Below, piece by piece: positions 7,931-17,149 of a stretch of 64,000 nt of DNA. The stretch is from ER46 sp964229935 (lineage in GTDB: Bacteria; Verrucomicrobiota; Verrucomicrobiia; Opitutales; Opitutaceae). Below the pieces are notes generated by a model, which was given only the letters and a program-made list of their open reading frames with translations, made no database searches and was not told where the DNA came from. Position 1 is the stretch's first letter; each line of letters begins with the position of its first letter. The position numbers and the translations under genes are program-made. The stretch lies in assembly GCA_964229935.1 (NCBI GenBank), contig CAXRGI010000233.1, positions 1 through 64,000 of the forward strand. Reading direction: 5' to 3'.

Positions 7931-10900
7931 ATGCCAAGGATCTCGCCTTCCCGTCAATCGCCGGGTGTCGCAAGCCTGCTACTTGCGCTGCTCTCCTGCT
8001 GCTACACTCTACCGGCCGCCGAGACGCGCACCGGCACGTTGACCGGGCGTGTTTCCTTCGCCGCCAGCGGCGAATATCTCGAGCTGGCCCGCGTCACGCT
8101 CGAAAGCACCGGCCGCGAAACCTTCACCGACTCCGCCGGTGGCTACCTTTTCGCCGATGTGCCGGCGGGCGAGACCAGGATCCGGGTCTTCTACACCGGT
8201 CTGCCCGGCGAGACGGCCGCGGTGGTGGTTGCGGCCGGGCAGGTCACCCGGCGTGACTTCGCGCTCGCCGGGGACGCCGTCCCGGCCGCGGCGGCGGCCG
8301 CCACGGTGAAACTCGACCGCTTTGTCGTCGCGACGTCGCGCGAAATGGACGGCGCGGCGATCGCGGTGAACGACCAGCGCTTCGCCGCCGACATGCGCAA
8401 GGTGCTCGCGGCGGATGAATTCGGCACGACCGCCGACGGCTCGGTGGGGGAGCTGCTGAAGTCCGTCCCGGGCGTGCAGGTGGCGTGGGTGGGCGGCGAG
8501 GCGATGAACATCCAACTGAACGGCGTTCCCGCCGACTACACACCTGTCACGGTCAACGGCTTCGAGCAGGCAAGCGCGCAGGCCAACACCGCCCGCAATA
8601 TCCAGATGACGAACGTCGCGACCAACAACCTGTCGCGCATCGAGGTGCGGTTCTCCCCCACCCCCGATTCCCCGGGCAGCGCTCTGGCCGGCACCATCAA
8701 CATGGTCGTGCGTTCCGCCTTCGATCGCGCGCGCCCGGCGCTCAATGTGAGCACGTACCTGCTCCTGCGCGACGGCGACCGCAGCCTCGCCCGCACACCG
8801 GGACCGGGCCGGGGAACCATGCCGAAGGTGCAGCCGGGCTTCGAGTTTTCCTACGTGAAGCCGGTCAACGAGCGCTTCGGGTTCACCCTCTCGGGCGGCG
8901 GGTCGACCCAATACCAGCCTTCGACGTTCATTCAGACGACCTGGCGCGGCGCCGCGGCCGCGACCAACGGCGGCACCCTCCCCAACACCACGCCCGACCA
9001 GCCGTACCTCACCGACTTTCTGGTGCGCGACTTCCCCCGCCTCACCAAACGCAAGTCCGCGGGCGCCACCCTCGACTGGAAGCTCGGGCGTCACGACCGG
9101 GTCTCGCTCTCGGTCCAAACGACCGCGTTCAACGGCGACTACAGCAGCCGCGACCTGACATACTCCATCACACGGGTTCTGCCGGGAAGCTTCGGACCGG
9201 TCTTCACCCGCGGGGCCGCCGGAGCCGGCACCCTCACCCAGGCCAACGCCGACCGTGATCAGGACTCCCGCAACCTCAGCGTGGGCTTCATCCACCGGCA
9301 TGCCGGTCCGGTATGGAAGACCGAGCTCGGACTCGGCGACTCCCGCGCCCGGAGCGTGTCCAGCAACTACTCGCGCGGCTACTTCGGGGGCATGACCGTG
9401 CAGCGCACGGGCGTCACGATCGCGTTCGAGGACATCGGGTTCGAGCAACCCGGCCGGATTCTCGTCACCGATGCGGCCGGAGCGGCGGTGGACCCCCACA
9501 CTCTCGCCAACTACTCGATCGTCAGCGGTTCGGGCAACGCGATCCACGGCCGCGGTTTCGACGACATCACCCGGGACGGGAAACGCAGCGCGTACGCTTT
9601 CGCCGCCCGTGATTTCGCGTGGCCCGCGCCTGTGACGCTGAAGGCGGGGCTCGACCTGCGGCAGAACTGGCGCGACCGCATCGGCGGGAGCATGGTCCAG
9701 AACTTCGTCGGCGCCGACGGACGCGCGGGTACCGCCGACGACAACGCGGCGCCAATCCTGGACGAGGTGTTTTCCCGCCGCCCGGGGGTCTTCGGCTTCC
9801 CGGCGACGCAGCGTCCCTCCAACGCCAAGCTACTCGAACTGCTCGCGACACGTCCCGCGTGGTTCACCTCCAACGAGAACAACCACTACCGGTCCACGCT
9901 CGGCCTTTCGAAATTCGCGCGGGAGACGACTTCGTCCGCCTACCTACGCGCCGACGCCACACTCTTCCGCAACCGGCTGAAGCTCGTCGGCGGTCTGCGG
10001 GCCGAGCAGACCAACATCGAGGCCGAAGGACCGCTGGAGGACCTCACGCGCAACTACCAGCGCGACGCCTCCGGCCGCGTGCTCCGCGGCGCCAACGGCC
10101 AGCCGCTCCAGCTGCCCGGCACCGCGCTGGAAATCTCGCGGCGCACCTATCTCGAGCGCGGATCCCGGGTGGAAAAGGAGTACCTCCGGTGGTTCCCCAG
10201 CCTCAACGCGACCTGGAATCTGCGGGCAAACACGCTCCTGCGCGCGGCCTACTACCACAGCGTGGGCCGGCCGAACTATAACCAGTACGCGGGCGGGATC
10301 ACTCTCCCCGACCTCGACGCGGCGCCCTCGCCTTCCAACCGCATCGTGGTGAGCAACACCGCGATCAAGGTCTGGAGCGCCCGCACCGGCAAAGTCGCGC
10401 TCGAACACTACTTCGAGGGTGTCGGCCTCGTGTCGGTGGGCGCGTTCCGCCGGCAATTCGAGAATTTCTTCGGCAGCACGGTGTTTCCCGCCACGCCCGA
10501 GTTCCTCGCCGTCCACGGCATCACCGCCGCGGAGTACGGCCGGTTCGACGTCGCCACGCAGTACAACGTGCCCGGGGCGGTCCATATCCAGGGCCTCGAC
10601 TTCCAGTACCGGCAGGCGCTCACGTTCCTTCCCGCCTGGGCGCGCGGGGTGCAGGTGATCGCGAGCGGCGCCACCCAGCGCATATCCGGCGCCGAGGCCG
10701 ACAATTTCTCCGGCCTCATCCCGCGCACCGCCAGCGTTGGACTGGTGCTGAGCCGCCCGCGTTTCAACCTTCGCGCCAACTGGACGATGCAGAGCGAACG
10801 CAAGCTAGCCCAGATCAACGGGCTCAGCGTGGGGCCCGGCACGTTCACGTACGCCACGCCCCGCCGGCTCCTCGATGTGAACGCCGAGTTCAACGTCACG

Positions 10901-11053
10901 CGCCGCGTCAGCGTCTTCGGCAACATCCGCAACCTCACGGATGAACCCGAGGACTTCGAGCGCCGCGGTCCGCAGACGCCGGACCGCGCGCGGTTCCGCC
11001 AAAGCGATCGCTACGGCGCGTTGTGGATCTTCGGCCTCCGGGGGACCTTCTGA
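7931..11053 (+). CDS. TonB-dependent receptor with N-terminal carboxypeptidase-regulatory-like domain
   Basis: A 1040-residue outer-membrane receptor. After a signal peptide (about residues 12-30) there is a carboxypeptidase-regulatory-like beta-sandwich (about 35-110, with GTLTGRV, FTDSAGGYLFADVPAGE). Next comes a KLDRFVVATSRE segment (127-138) corresponding to the LSPFVV element of the other receptor. The plug (about 140-290) contains SVGELLKSVPGVQV and IEVRFSPTPDSPGSALAG, and the rest is a large beta-barrel ending in LWIFGLRGTF, a classic barrel terminus with final Phe. ATG at 7931 is chosen because the upstream extension is basic and lacks a signal. The next gene starts 2 nt after its stop, so receptor and secreted enzyme form a unit, probably for glycan uptake. 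Confidence 0.92.
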   Translation: MPRISPSRQSPGVASLLLALLSCCYTLPAAETRTGTLTGRVSFAASGEYLELARVTLESTGRETFTDSAGGYLFADVPAGETRIRVFYTGLPGETAAVVVAAGQVTRRDFALAGDAVPAAAAAATVKLDRFVVATSREMDGAAIAVNDQRFAADMRKVLAADEFGTTADGSVGELLKSVPGVQVAWVGGEAMNIQLNGVPADYTPVTVNGFEQASAQANTARNIQMTNVATNNLSRIEVRFSPTPDSPGSALAGTINMVVRSAFDRARPALNVSTYLLLRDGDRSLARTPGPGRGTMPKVQPGFEFSYVKPVNERFGFTLSGGGSTQYQPSTFIQTTWRGAAAATNGGTLPNTTPDQPYLTDFLVRDFPRLTKRKSAGATLDWKLGRHDRVSLSVQTTAFNGDYSSRDLTYSITRVLPGSFGPVFTRGAAGAGTLTQANADRDQDSRNLSVGFIHRHAGPVWKTELGLGDSRARSVSSNYSRGYFGGMTVQRTGVTIAFEDIGFEQPGRILVTDAAGAAVDPHTLANYSIVSGSGNAIHGRGFDDITRDGKRSAYAFAARDFAWPAPVTLKAGLDLRQNWRDRIGGSMVQNFVGADGRAGTADDNAAPILDEVFSRRPGVFGFPATQRPSNAKLLELLATRPAWFTSNENNHYRSTLGLSKFARETTSSAYLRADATLFRNRLKLVGGLRAEQTNIEAEGPLEDLTRNYQRDASGRVLRGANGQPLQLPGTALEISRRTYLERGSRVEKEYLRWFPSLNATWNLRANTLLRAAYYHSVGRPNYNQYAGGITLPDLDAAPSPSNRIVVSNTAIKVWSARTGKVALEHYFEGVGLVSVGAFRRQFENFFGSTVFPATPEFLAVHGITAAEYGRFDVATQYNVPGAVHIQGLDFQYRQALTFLPAWARGVQVIASGATQRISGAEADNFSGLIPRTASVGLVLSRPRFNLRANWTMQSERKLAQINGLSVGPGTFTYATPRRLLDVNAEFNVTRRVSVFGNIRNLTDEPEDFERRGPQTPDRARFRQSDRYGALWIFGLRGTF

Positions 11054-11055
11054 CC

Positions 11056-13395
11056 ATGCAACCATTCCGGCACGCCGGCGCCTTCATCCTCGCCCTCGCG
11101 GCCCAGCTTTCCGCCGCTCCGGCGATCCCGCCGCTGGAGGAGGCGATCACCTCCACCCGCGATCTCTGGGGCGAGGCCGCCCTCGCCCAACCGAACGGCC
11201 CCAGCTACGAGTTTCTCGCCCCGCTGCTGCCCCCCCCGCGTTACGTCAACGCGGACTTCCGTCACTACCCGATCATCCTCTGCCCTCCGGGCGAGATTCC
11301 GTCCGGCCCGGTCGAGTTTCGCCGGGGCGGGGATCCCGGCGCGCGGCCCAAGGCGCGACTGATTTCGGACGGAAGCGGACTGAACTTGCGCGGCGGAAGC
11401 AGAAGCTGGAACGAGGTCGGCGTGCCCGTGCGCTTTCGCGTCGGTCCCGATGAGTTCGCCTTCGGCGGTTTGCGCGACCGCGTCACGGAACCGGTGTTGG
11501 CCGAGGGCTGGCTGCCGATCGCGGAGATCCGCTACGCGCACCGCTCCCCGGTCCAGGCCGAGGGAATGGTGCCGCTGGCGCCTACCACCCGGCGACCCGC
11601 CCCGGAGATCTACCGGCTCGAGGCGTTCGCCGCCACCACGCCGGGACTCGCGGAACATTGCGTGGTTTTTGTTCGTTTCGATCTGGCCCAGGGAACCAAC
11701 GGATTCCTGAGCGTAGATCTCGACGCTCCCGGCGCCCGTTTTGAAAACGGGCGCATCCTGGATGACGCCGGGCGCGTCGTCGCGTTGTTCGACGCCTCAT
11801 GGAAGCGGGAGCGCGGACGGATGGTGGCGCGCATCCGCGAAGGCACCGCGGCTACACTCGCGGTCCCCACGACGCCGCTCGCGGCCACCGCCGAGCTGGC
11901 CGTCGGCCCCGCCGCCTACGCCGCCCAACGCGCGGCGTGTGTCGCGACCTGGAAGGCGCTGGTCGACCGCGCCGCGCGGGTCGAGGTGCCGGAGCCGCGC
12001 GTCAACCACGCCTGGCGCAACGCCATCGTGCAGAACTTCCAGCTGATCAACCACGGCCAGCTGCGCTACAGCACCGGCAACCAATACGACCAGATCTATT
12101 CGGCCGAGGGCAGCGACGCCGTGATGGCGCTGCTCTCGTGGGGTTATGCGGCGGAGGCACGCCGTCTCCTCGAGCCGCTGTTTGACTTCACCCGCCGCAA
12201 CCTCGAGTTGCAACAGGCCTCCTTCAAGCTCGGCAACCTGGCTCGCTACGTCTGGCAAACCCGCGACACGGCGGCCCTCGCGGAACTTCGCCCGCGCTGG
12301 GAAAAGGAGATCGCGCGCTTTCTGGACGGCCGCACGGGCCCGGGCGGCCTGTTTCCCAAGGAGCAGTATTGCGGCGACATCCACACCCCGGTGCAGAGCT
12401 TGAACGTCAACGCGCGGGCGTGGCGCGCGATGCACGATTTCGGCGCGCTGCAGAGCGTCTTCGGCGACTCCGAACTCGGAAGACGCTACTCCGCGGAGGC
12501 CGCGGCCTTCCGCTCCGTCGTCCTGCAAGCCGTGGAGCGGGCGGTATCCCGCACCACGGAACCACCCTTCGTGCCGATCGCCCTCGACGGGGGCGAACCG
12601 GTCCACAGCCCGATCCTGCATTCGCGAATCGGGTCCTACTGGAACATCATCATCGGCTACACGATCGGCAGCGGCATCTTTCCGACAGGTGGCGACGCCG
12701 AAAATTGGATACCCCATTACCAGGAACGCCACGGAGGCATCTTTCTCGGCATGGTGCGATCCGGCGGTGACACCTTCAATTTCTGGACGGGCCCCGAGCG
12801 GGTGAACCCGCTTTACGGAACGCGCTACACGCTCGACGCGCTGCGCCGCGACGAGCCCGAACGGGCGCTGCTGAGCCTGTACGGCACGCTCGCGCAGGGG
12901 CTCACCCGCAACACCTTCGTCGGCGGCGAAGGCTGCACGTTGCGCCCCGTGGACGCCGAAGGCCGCTTCTTCTACTGCCCGCCCAACAGCGCCGCCAGCG
13001 CCCACGTGCTCTCCATGGTGCGCCAGCTGCTCGTGCAGGAGTGGGACCTCGACGACGATGGCCGGCCCGAAACACTCCGCCTGATGTTCGGCACGTCGCG
13101 GCGTTGGCTGGAGGACGGCAAAACGATCCGCGTGGAACGCACGCCCACCGCCTGGGGCGAAGTGGGTGCGACCTTGGAATCGCGCCTCTCCGCCGGTGAG
13201 GTCATCGCGACCGTCGATCTGCCTTCCCGCCAGACGCCCGCCCGCACCCTGTTGCGCGCCCGTGTGCCGGAAGGCTGGACCGTCACCGGAGCCACCGCGG
13301 CCGGCCGCAAGCTCACCGCCGATCCGCGCGGAACCGCTGATCTCACCGGCCTCTCCGGCCGCCAGACCGTCCGCTTCGCCGTCGCCCGACGCTGA
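11056..13395 (+). CDS. Secreted six-hairpin-glycosidase-like protein of unknown specificity
   Basis: A 779-residue exported protein (signal peptide about residues 1-20). It has an N-terminal beta-rich half and a central helical half with repeated pairs of helices. Features include AEGSDAVMALLSWGYAAEA, FKLGNLARYVWQT and SRIGSYWNIIIGYTIGSG, plus acidic residues in conserved-looking surroundings. It ends with a small beta domain. This layout fits an (alpha/alpha)6 toroid as in GH63/GH78/GH95-type glycosidases, but no family can be assigned by eye, so glycosidase activity is inference. The start ATG lies 2 nt after the TonB receptor stop, implying co-transcription and that its product feeds the receptor. 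Alternative: a polysaccharide-binding or lyase-like protein. Confidence 0.75.
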   Translation: MQPFRHAGAFILALAAQLSAAPAIPPLEEAITSTRDLWGEAALAQPNGPSYEFLAPLLPPPRYVNADFRHYPIILCPPGEIPSGPVEFRRGGDPGARPKARLISDGSGLNLRGGSRSWNEVGVPVRFRVGPDEFAFGGLRDRVTEPVLAEGWLPIAEIRYAHRSPVQAEGMVPLAPTTRRPAPEIYRLEAFAATTPGLAEHCVVFVRFDLAQGTNGFLSVDLDAPGARFENGRILDDAGRVVALFDASWKRERGRMVARIREGTAATLAVPTTPLAATAELAVGPAAYAAQRAACVATWKALVDRAARVEVPEPRVNHAWRNAIVQNFQLINHGQLRYSTGNQYDQIYSAEGSDAVMALLSWGYAAEARRLLEPLFDFTRRNLELQQASFKLGNLARYVWQTRDTAALAELRPRWEKEIARFLDGRTGPGGLFPKEQYCGDIHTPVQSLNVNARAWRAMHDFGALQSVFGDSELGRRYSAEAAAFRSVVLQAVERAVSRTTEPPFVPIALDGGEPVHSPILHSRIGSYWNIIIGYTIGSGIFPTGGDAENWIPHYQERHGGIFLGMVRSGGDTFNFWTGPERVNPLYGTRYTLDALRRDEPERALLSLYGTLAQGLTRNTFVGGEGCTLRPVDAEGRFFYCPPNSAASAHVLSMVRQLLVQEWDLDDDGRPETLRLMFGTSRRWLEDGKTIRVERTPTAWGEVGATLESRLSAGEVIATVDLPSRQTPARTLLRARVPEGWTVTGATAAGRKLTADPRGTADLTGLSGRQTVRFAVARR

Positions 13396-13493
13396 GCCGG
13401 GGGACCGCACTCCGTTCCTCAGTGACTTGGTCCCTGAGCCCCTTGGTCTTTCACGCCCTCAGCACCTCGCCCGGCCGCTCCGCGGGATAAAAC

Positions 13494-13569
13494 TGGTGGA
13501 CCAGATCGGGATCAAACCGACGACCTCATCGTTGCGAACGATGCGCTCTATCAACTGAGCTACTGGCCC
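13494..13569 (-). tRNA. tRNA-Ala (anticodon CGC)
   Basis: A 76-nt cloverleaf with encoded CCA. The acceptor stem GGGCCAG pairs with CTGGTCC and contains the G3:U70 wobble that defines alanine tRNAs. The anticodon stem CATCG/CGATG closes the loop TTCGCAA, giving anticodon CGC (codon GCG). The T stem is GTCGG/CCGAT. The D loop reads GA where most tRNAs have G18-G19, and the T loop reads TTT where most have TTC. The usual G19-C56 tertiary pair therefore appears as A19-U56. It is transcribed opposite to the flanking protein genes. Confidence 0.96.
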
Positions 13570-13697
13570 GTGAAAAAAGGAGCGGGAGGTTGGGGAAAAG
13601 AGACGCGCCAAGTAAACACCAATTTTGAGCGACGCCTTCGCCGCATCCGCTCTTGCCGGTGCCGCTCCCCTTTGGTCCCTTCACGCACCTTTACTCC

Positions 13698-15401
13698 ATG
13701 AGCTCCGCTCCCGACCACACCCGCAGACACTCCTCCGTCGTCGTCGACGGTCCCAGCCGCGCCGGCGCGCGCTCGATGCTACGCCCTGTCGGCTTCACCG
13801 ACGCGGACTTCAAGAAGCCGGTGGTCGGCATCGCCTCGCTCTGGAGCATGGTCACGCCGTGCAACATGCACATCGACAAACTGGCGGTGGAGGCCGAGGC
13901 CGGCACCAACGCCGCCGGCGGTAAGGGCGTGATCTTCGGCACCATCACCGTCTCCGACGGCATCAGCATGGGCACGCCGGGCATGCGCTACTCGCTCGTC
14001 TCCCGCGAGATCATCGCCGACTCGATCGAAGCGGTCGCGGGCGCCGAGGGTTTCGACGGCCTCGTCACGATCGGCGGCTGCGACAAGAACATGCCGGGCT
14101 GCATCATGGCGATGGCCCGGCTCAACCGCCCGGGCGTGTTCGTCTACGGCGGGACCATCCTGCCCGGAATCCATCCGGACACGAAGAAGGAATGTGACAT
14201 CGTTTCCGTCTACGAGGCGATCGGCCAGCACGCCGCAGGCAAGGTCGACGACGCCGGCCTCCGCAAGATCGAGTCCTGCTCCATCCCGGGCCCCGGTTCC
14301 TGCGGTGGCATGTACACCGCCAACACGATGGCCTCCGCCATCGAGGCGCTGGGCATGAGTCTGCCCAACAGTTCCAACCAGATCGCGATCGGCGCCGAGA
14401 AACGCGAGGACTGCCGCCGCGCCGGCGAAGCCACCCTCGCGCTGCTCAAGGCCGACCTGAAACCGCGCGACATCATGACGCGGAAGGCGTTCGAGAACGC
14501 CATCACCGTGACCATCGCGCTCGGCGGCTCCACCAACGCCGTCCTCCATTTGCTCGCGATCGCCCACTGCTGCGGGGTGAGGCTGTCGATCGACGATTTC
14601 ACGCGCATCGGCAAGCGGGTGCCGGTGCTCGGCGACCTCAAGCCTTCCGGCAAGTACGGCATGGTCCACCTCACGCGCATCGGCGGACTTCCCCCGATGA
14701 TGAAGATGCTGCTCGACGCCGGTCTGCTCCACGGCGACTGCCTGACCGTGACCGGCCGCACCGTCGCGGAGAACCTGCGGGACGTCCGCCCCTACCCCGC
14801 CGACCAGGACGTCGTCCGCCCCATCTCCAATCCCGTCAAACCCGACAGCCACCTGCGCGTGCTTTACGGCAACCTGGCCCCGGACGGCGCGGTGGCGAAG
14901 ATCAGCGGCAAGGAAGGACTATCATTCACCGGCAAGGCGCTCGTGTTCGAAAGCGAGGAGAAGGCGCTCGACGCGATTCTCGCCGGACGCGTTAAGTCCG
15001 GCCACGTGATCGTCATCCGCAACGAGGGTCCGGTCGGCGGTCCCGGTATGCGCGAGATGCTCAGCCCCACCAGTGCCATCATGGGGCGTGGCCTCGGCAA
15101 GGAGGTCGCCCTCATCACCGACGGTCGCTTCTCAGGTGGCAGCCACGGTTTCGTCGTCGGCCACATCACCCCCGAGGCCGCCATAGGCGGTCCGATCGGC
15201 GTCATCCGCAATGGTGACCCCATCACGATCGACGCGGTGCGCAACGAGCTCACGCTTGGAATCCCCGCCCGCGAGTTGAAAGCGCGCCTCAAGGCTTGGA
15301 AGCCCCGCGCGCCCCGCGAGACCCGCGGCGTGCTTGCCAAGTACGCCCGCACCGTGACCAGCGCCTCCGAGGGTGCCGTCACCGACAAGAACCTGTTTTG
15401 A
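13698..15401 (+). CDS. ilvD: Dihydroxy-acid dehydratase
   Basis: Iron-sulfur enzyme of branched-chain amino-acid biosynthesis that converts dihydroxy-isovalerate and dihydroxy-methylvalerate to the 2-keto acids. The 567-residue product has the family length and carries the three cluster cysteines at C55 (TPCNMHID), C128 (GGCDKNMPGC) and C202 (PGPGSCGGMYTANTM). It also has GGSTNAVLHL, EGPVGGPGMREML and DGRFSGGSHG. ATG at 13698 is preferred; the frame extends upstream to 13653 without family residues. It stands alone between the tRNA gene and pgi. Together with cimA further on it supports isoleucine synthesis. Confidence 0.97.
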   Translation: MSSAPDHTRRHSSVVVDGPSRAGARSMLRPVGFTDADFKKPVVGIASLWSMVTPCNMHIDKLAVEAEAGTNAAGGKGVIFGTITVSDGISMGTPGMRYSLVSREIIADSIEAVAGAEGFDGLVTIGGCDKNMPGCIMAMARLNRPGVFVYGGTILPGIHPDTKKECDIVSVYEAIGQHAAGKVDDAGLRKIESCSIPGPGSCGGMYTANTMASAIEALGMSLPNSSNQIAIGAEKREDCRRAGEATLALLKADLKPRDIMTRKAFENAITVTIALGGSTNAVLHLLAIAHCCGVRLSIDDFTRIGKRVPVLGDLKPSGKYGMVHLTRIGGLPPMMKMLLDAGLLHGDCLTVTGRTVAENLRDVRPYPADQDVVRPISNPVKPDSHLRVLYGNLAPDGAVAKISGKEGLSFTGKALVFESEEKALDAILAGRVKSGHVIVIRNEGPVGGPGMREMLSPTSAIMGRGLGKEVALITDGRFSGGSHGFVVGHITPEAAIGGPIGVIRNGDPITIDAVRNELTLGIPARELKARLKAWKPRAPRETRGVLAKYARTVTSASEGAVTDKNLF

Positions 15402-15406
15402 CCCGC

Positions 15407-15464
15407 CTGCCGGCCCGGCAGCCGGCGCTAGCTTTAGGTTCCGCGAGCGCCTGTAACGCAGGCG
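15407..15464 (+). terminator. Two tandem hairpins after ilvD
   Basis: Six bases after the ilvD stop a hairpin CTGCCG-GCC-CGGCAG (15407-15421) is followed by CGCCTG-TAACG-CAGGCG (15448-15464). Neither has a U-tract, so this is only a possible (factor-dependent or weak) termination region between ilvD and pgi. Confidence 0.35.
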
Positions 15465-15532
15465 TCCCCCGATAGTCCGTTTGCACTGACCGACCCACCC
15501 TCCTCCAACTCAGCGCTCACCCGCCAGCCACG

Positions 15533-17113
15533 ATGACCTGGTCCCGCTTCCAACAGCATTTTCATCACTATCCGGAGGTCGGTGTCTCCCTCGACCTTTC
15601 GCGGCTGCCGTTCGACGATGACTTCCTCCCCGGCATGGAGCCGAGGATGCAGGCGGCGTTCGCGGCCATGCGGTCACTCGAGGGTGGATCGATCGCGAAT
15701 CCCGACGAAGGGCGGATGGTCGGCCACTACTGGCTCCGCGCGCCGCAACTCGCACCCAGCCCGGCCATCACCGGGGAGATAACCACGACCCTCGCCTCCC
15801 TGAAGGCGTTCACCGCCCGCGTCCATACCGGCGAGATCGCCGGCCGGAAGGGGCGCTTTCGTGATCTGCTTGTCATCGGCATCGGCGGCTCCGCGCTCGG
15901 TCCGCAGCTCGTCGCCCAGGCGCTCGGCCGCGCCCGAAGGGACAAACTCGCAATCTGGTTCCTCGACAATACCGACCCCGACGGGTTCGACGCCGTTTTC
16001 GCCGCGCTTCGCGGACGTCTTGCCCGCACGCTCGTGCTGGTCATTTCCAAGTCCGGCGGCACCGCCGAGACCCGCAACGGCATGCTGGAAACGATCGCCG
16101 CGTTCCGCGCCGCGGGTCTCGATCCCGCGAGGCACTTCGTGGCCGTCACCGGCGCCGGCTCGAAGCTTGACCAGACGGCGGAGCGCGAAGGCTGGCTCGC
16201 GCGCTTCGCGATGTGGGACTGGGTCGGAGGGCGCACCAGTGAGTTGAGCGCCGTCGGCCTGCTCCCCGCGGCCCTGCAGGGCATCGACATCGATGCAATG
16301 CTCGAGGGCGCCGCGGCGATGGACGAACTCACGCGGATTCCCGAGACCGCCCGCAACCCGGCCGCGCTCATGGCGCTCGCGTGGTACGCAGCCACCGAGG
16401 GCAGAGGAGCACGAGATATGGTCGTACTGCCCTACAAGGACCGCCTGCTGCTCTTCTCCCGCTATCTGCAGCAGCTCGTGATGGAATCGTTGGGCAAGGA
16501 GTTTGATCTTGAGGGCCGTGTGGTGAACCAGGGCATCTCCGTCTACGGCAACAAAGGCTCCACCGACCAGCACGCGTACGTTCAGCAGCTCCGCGAGGGC
16601 GTGAACAATTTCTTCGTTACGTTCATCGAGGTGCTCAAAGACCGCGACGCCAAGACCTCGCTCGAGGTCGAGCCGGGCGTCACCTCGGGGGATTACCTGC
16701 AAGGCTTCCTGCTGGGGACGCGCGATGCGCTCAGCGAGAAGGGCCGGGCCTCCATCACGCTCACGCTGCCCGACGTCTCGCCGCGTTCCCTCGGCATGTT
16801 GATCGCCCTCTACGAGCGCGTCACCGGGTTCTACGCCTCCCTCATCGGCATCAACGCCTACCACCAACCGGGTGTCGAGGCCGGCAAGAAGGCGGCCGGG
16901 GCGGTCATCGCCCTCAAGCTGAGGCTCATGGATGCGCTGCGCGCCGCCGGTGGCGCGCCGTTGACCGCCGAGGAACTCGCCGCACGCGCGGGAGCGCCGG
17001 ATCGCGCCGAAGCCGCCTTCAAGATCCTGGAGCGACTCGCCGCCAACCGCGGCTCCGGCGTGCGCAAGCGCGCCCGCGCCCGCGTCCTCGCGTCCACGTT
17101 TCGGCTGGCGTAA
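15533..17113 (+). CDS. pgi: Glucose-6-phosphate isomerase
   Basis: Interconverts glucose-6-phosphate and fructose-6-phosphate in glycolysis and gluconeogenesis. The 526-residue product shows the two SIS-fold halves: IGIGGSALGPQLVAQ (phosphate-binding turn), VISKSGGTAETRNG, WDWVGGRTSELSAVG, and STDQHAYVQQLREG with the catalytic His. A late Lys-containing GVEAGKKAAG follows. Length and layout resemble the PGI lineage of Chlorobi/Verrucomicrobia type, with a C-terminal extension of roughly 80 residues after the catalytic Lys. That extension looks like a small winged-helix-like helical piece (LTAEELAARAGAPDRAEAAF). Start ATG at 15533. The next gene follows after 36 nt. Confidence 0.96.
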   Translation: MTWSRFQQHFHHYPEVGVSLDLSRLPFDDDFLPGMEPRMQAAFAAMRSLEGGSIANPDEGRMVGHYWLRAPQLAPSPAITGEITTTLASLKAFTARVHTGEIAGRKGRFRDLLVIGIGGSALGPQLVAQALGRARRDKLAIWFLDNTDPDGFDAVFAALRGRLARTLVLVISKSGGTAETRNGMLETIAAFRAAGLDPARHFVAVTGAGSKLDQTAEREGWLARFAMWDWVGGRTSELSAVGLLPAALQGIDIDAMLEGAAAMDELTRIPETARNPAALMALAWYAATEGRGARDMVVLPYKDRLLLFSRYLQQLVMESLGKEFDLEGRVVNQGISVYGNKGSTDQHAYVQQLREGVNNFFVTFIEVLKDRDAKTSLEVEPGVTSGDYLQGFLLGTRDALSEKGRASITLTLPDVSPRSLGMLIALYERVTGFYASLIGINAYHQPGVEAGKKAAGAVIALKLRLMDALRAAGGAPLTAEELAARAGAPDRAEAAFKILERLAANRGSGVRKRARARVLASTFRLA

Positions 17114-17149
17114 CCCCCGGGGCGGGCGAAGCGTCGGTCCCCACGGACC

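Noticed and set aside
13396..13493. Possible gene or terminator between the toroid protein and the tRNA
   Set aside because: No open frame with domain content and no hairpin with a U-tract on either strand.
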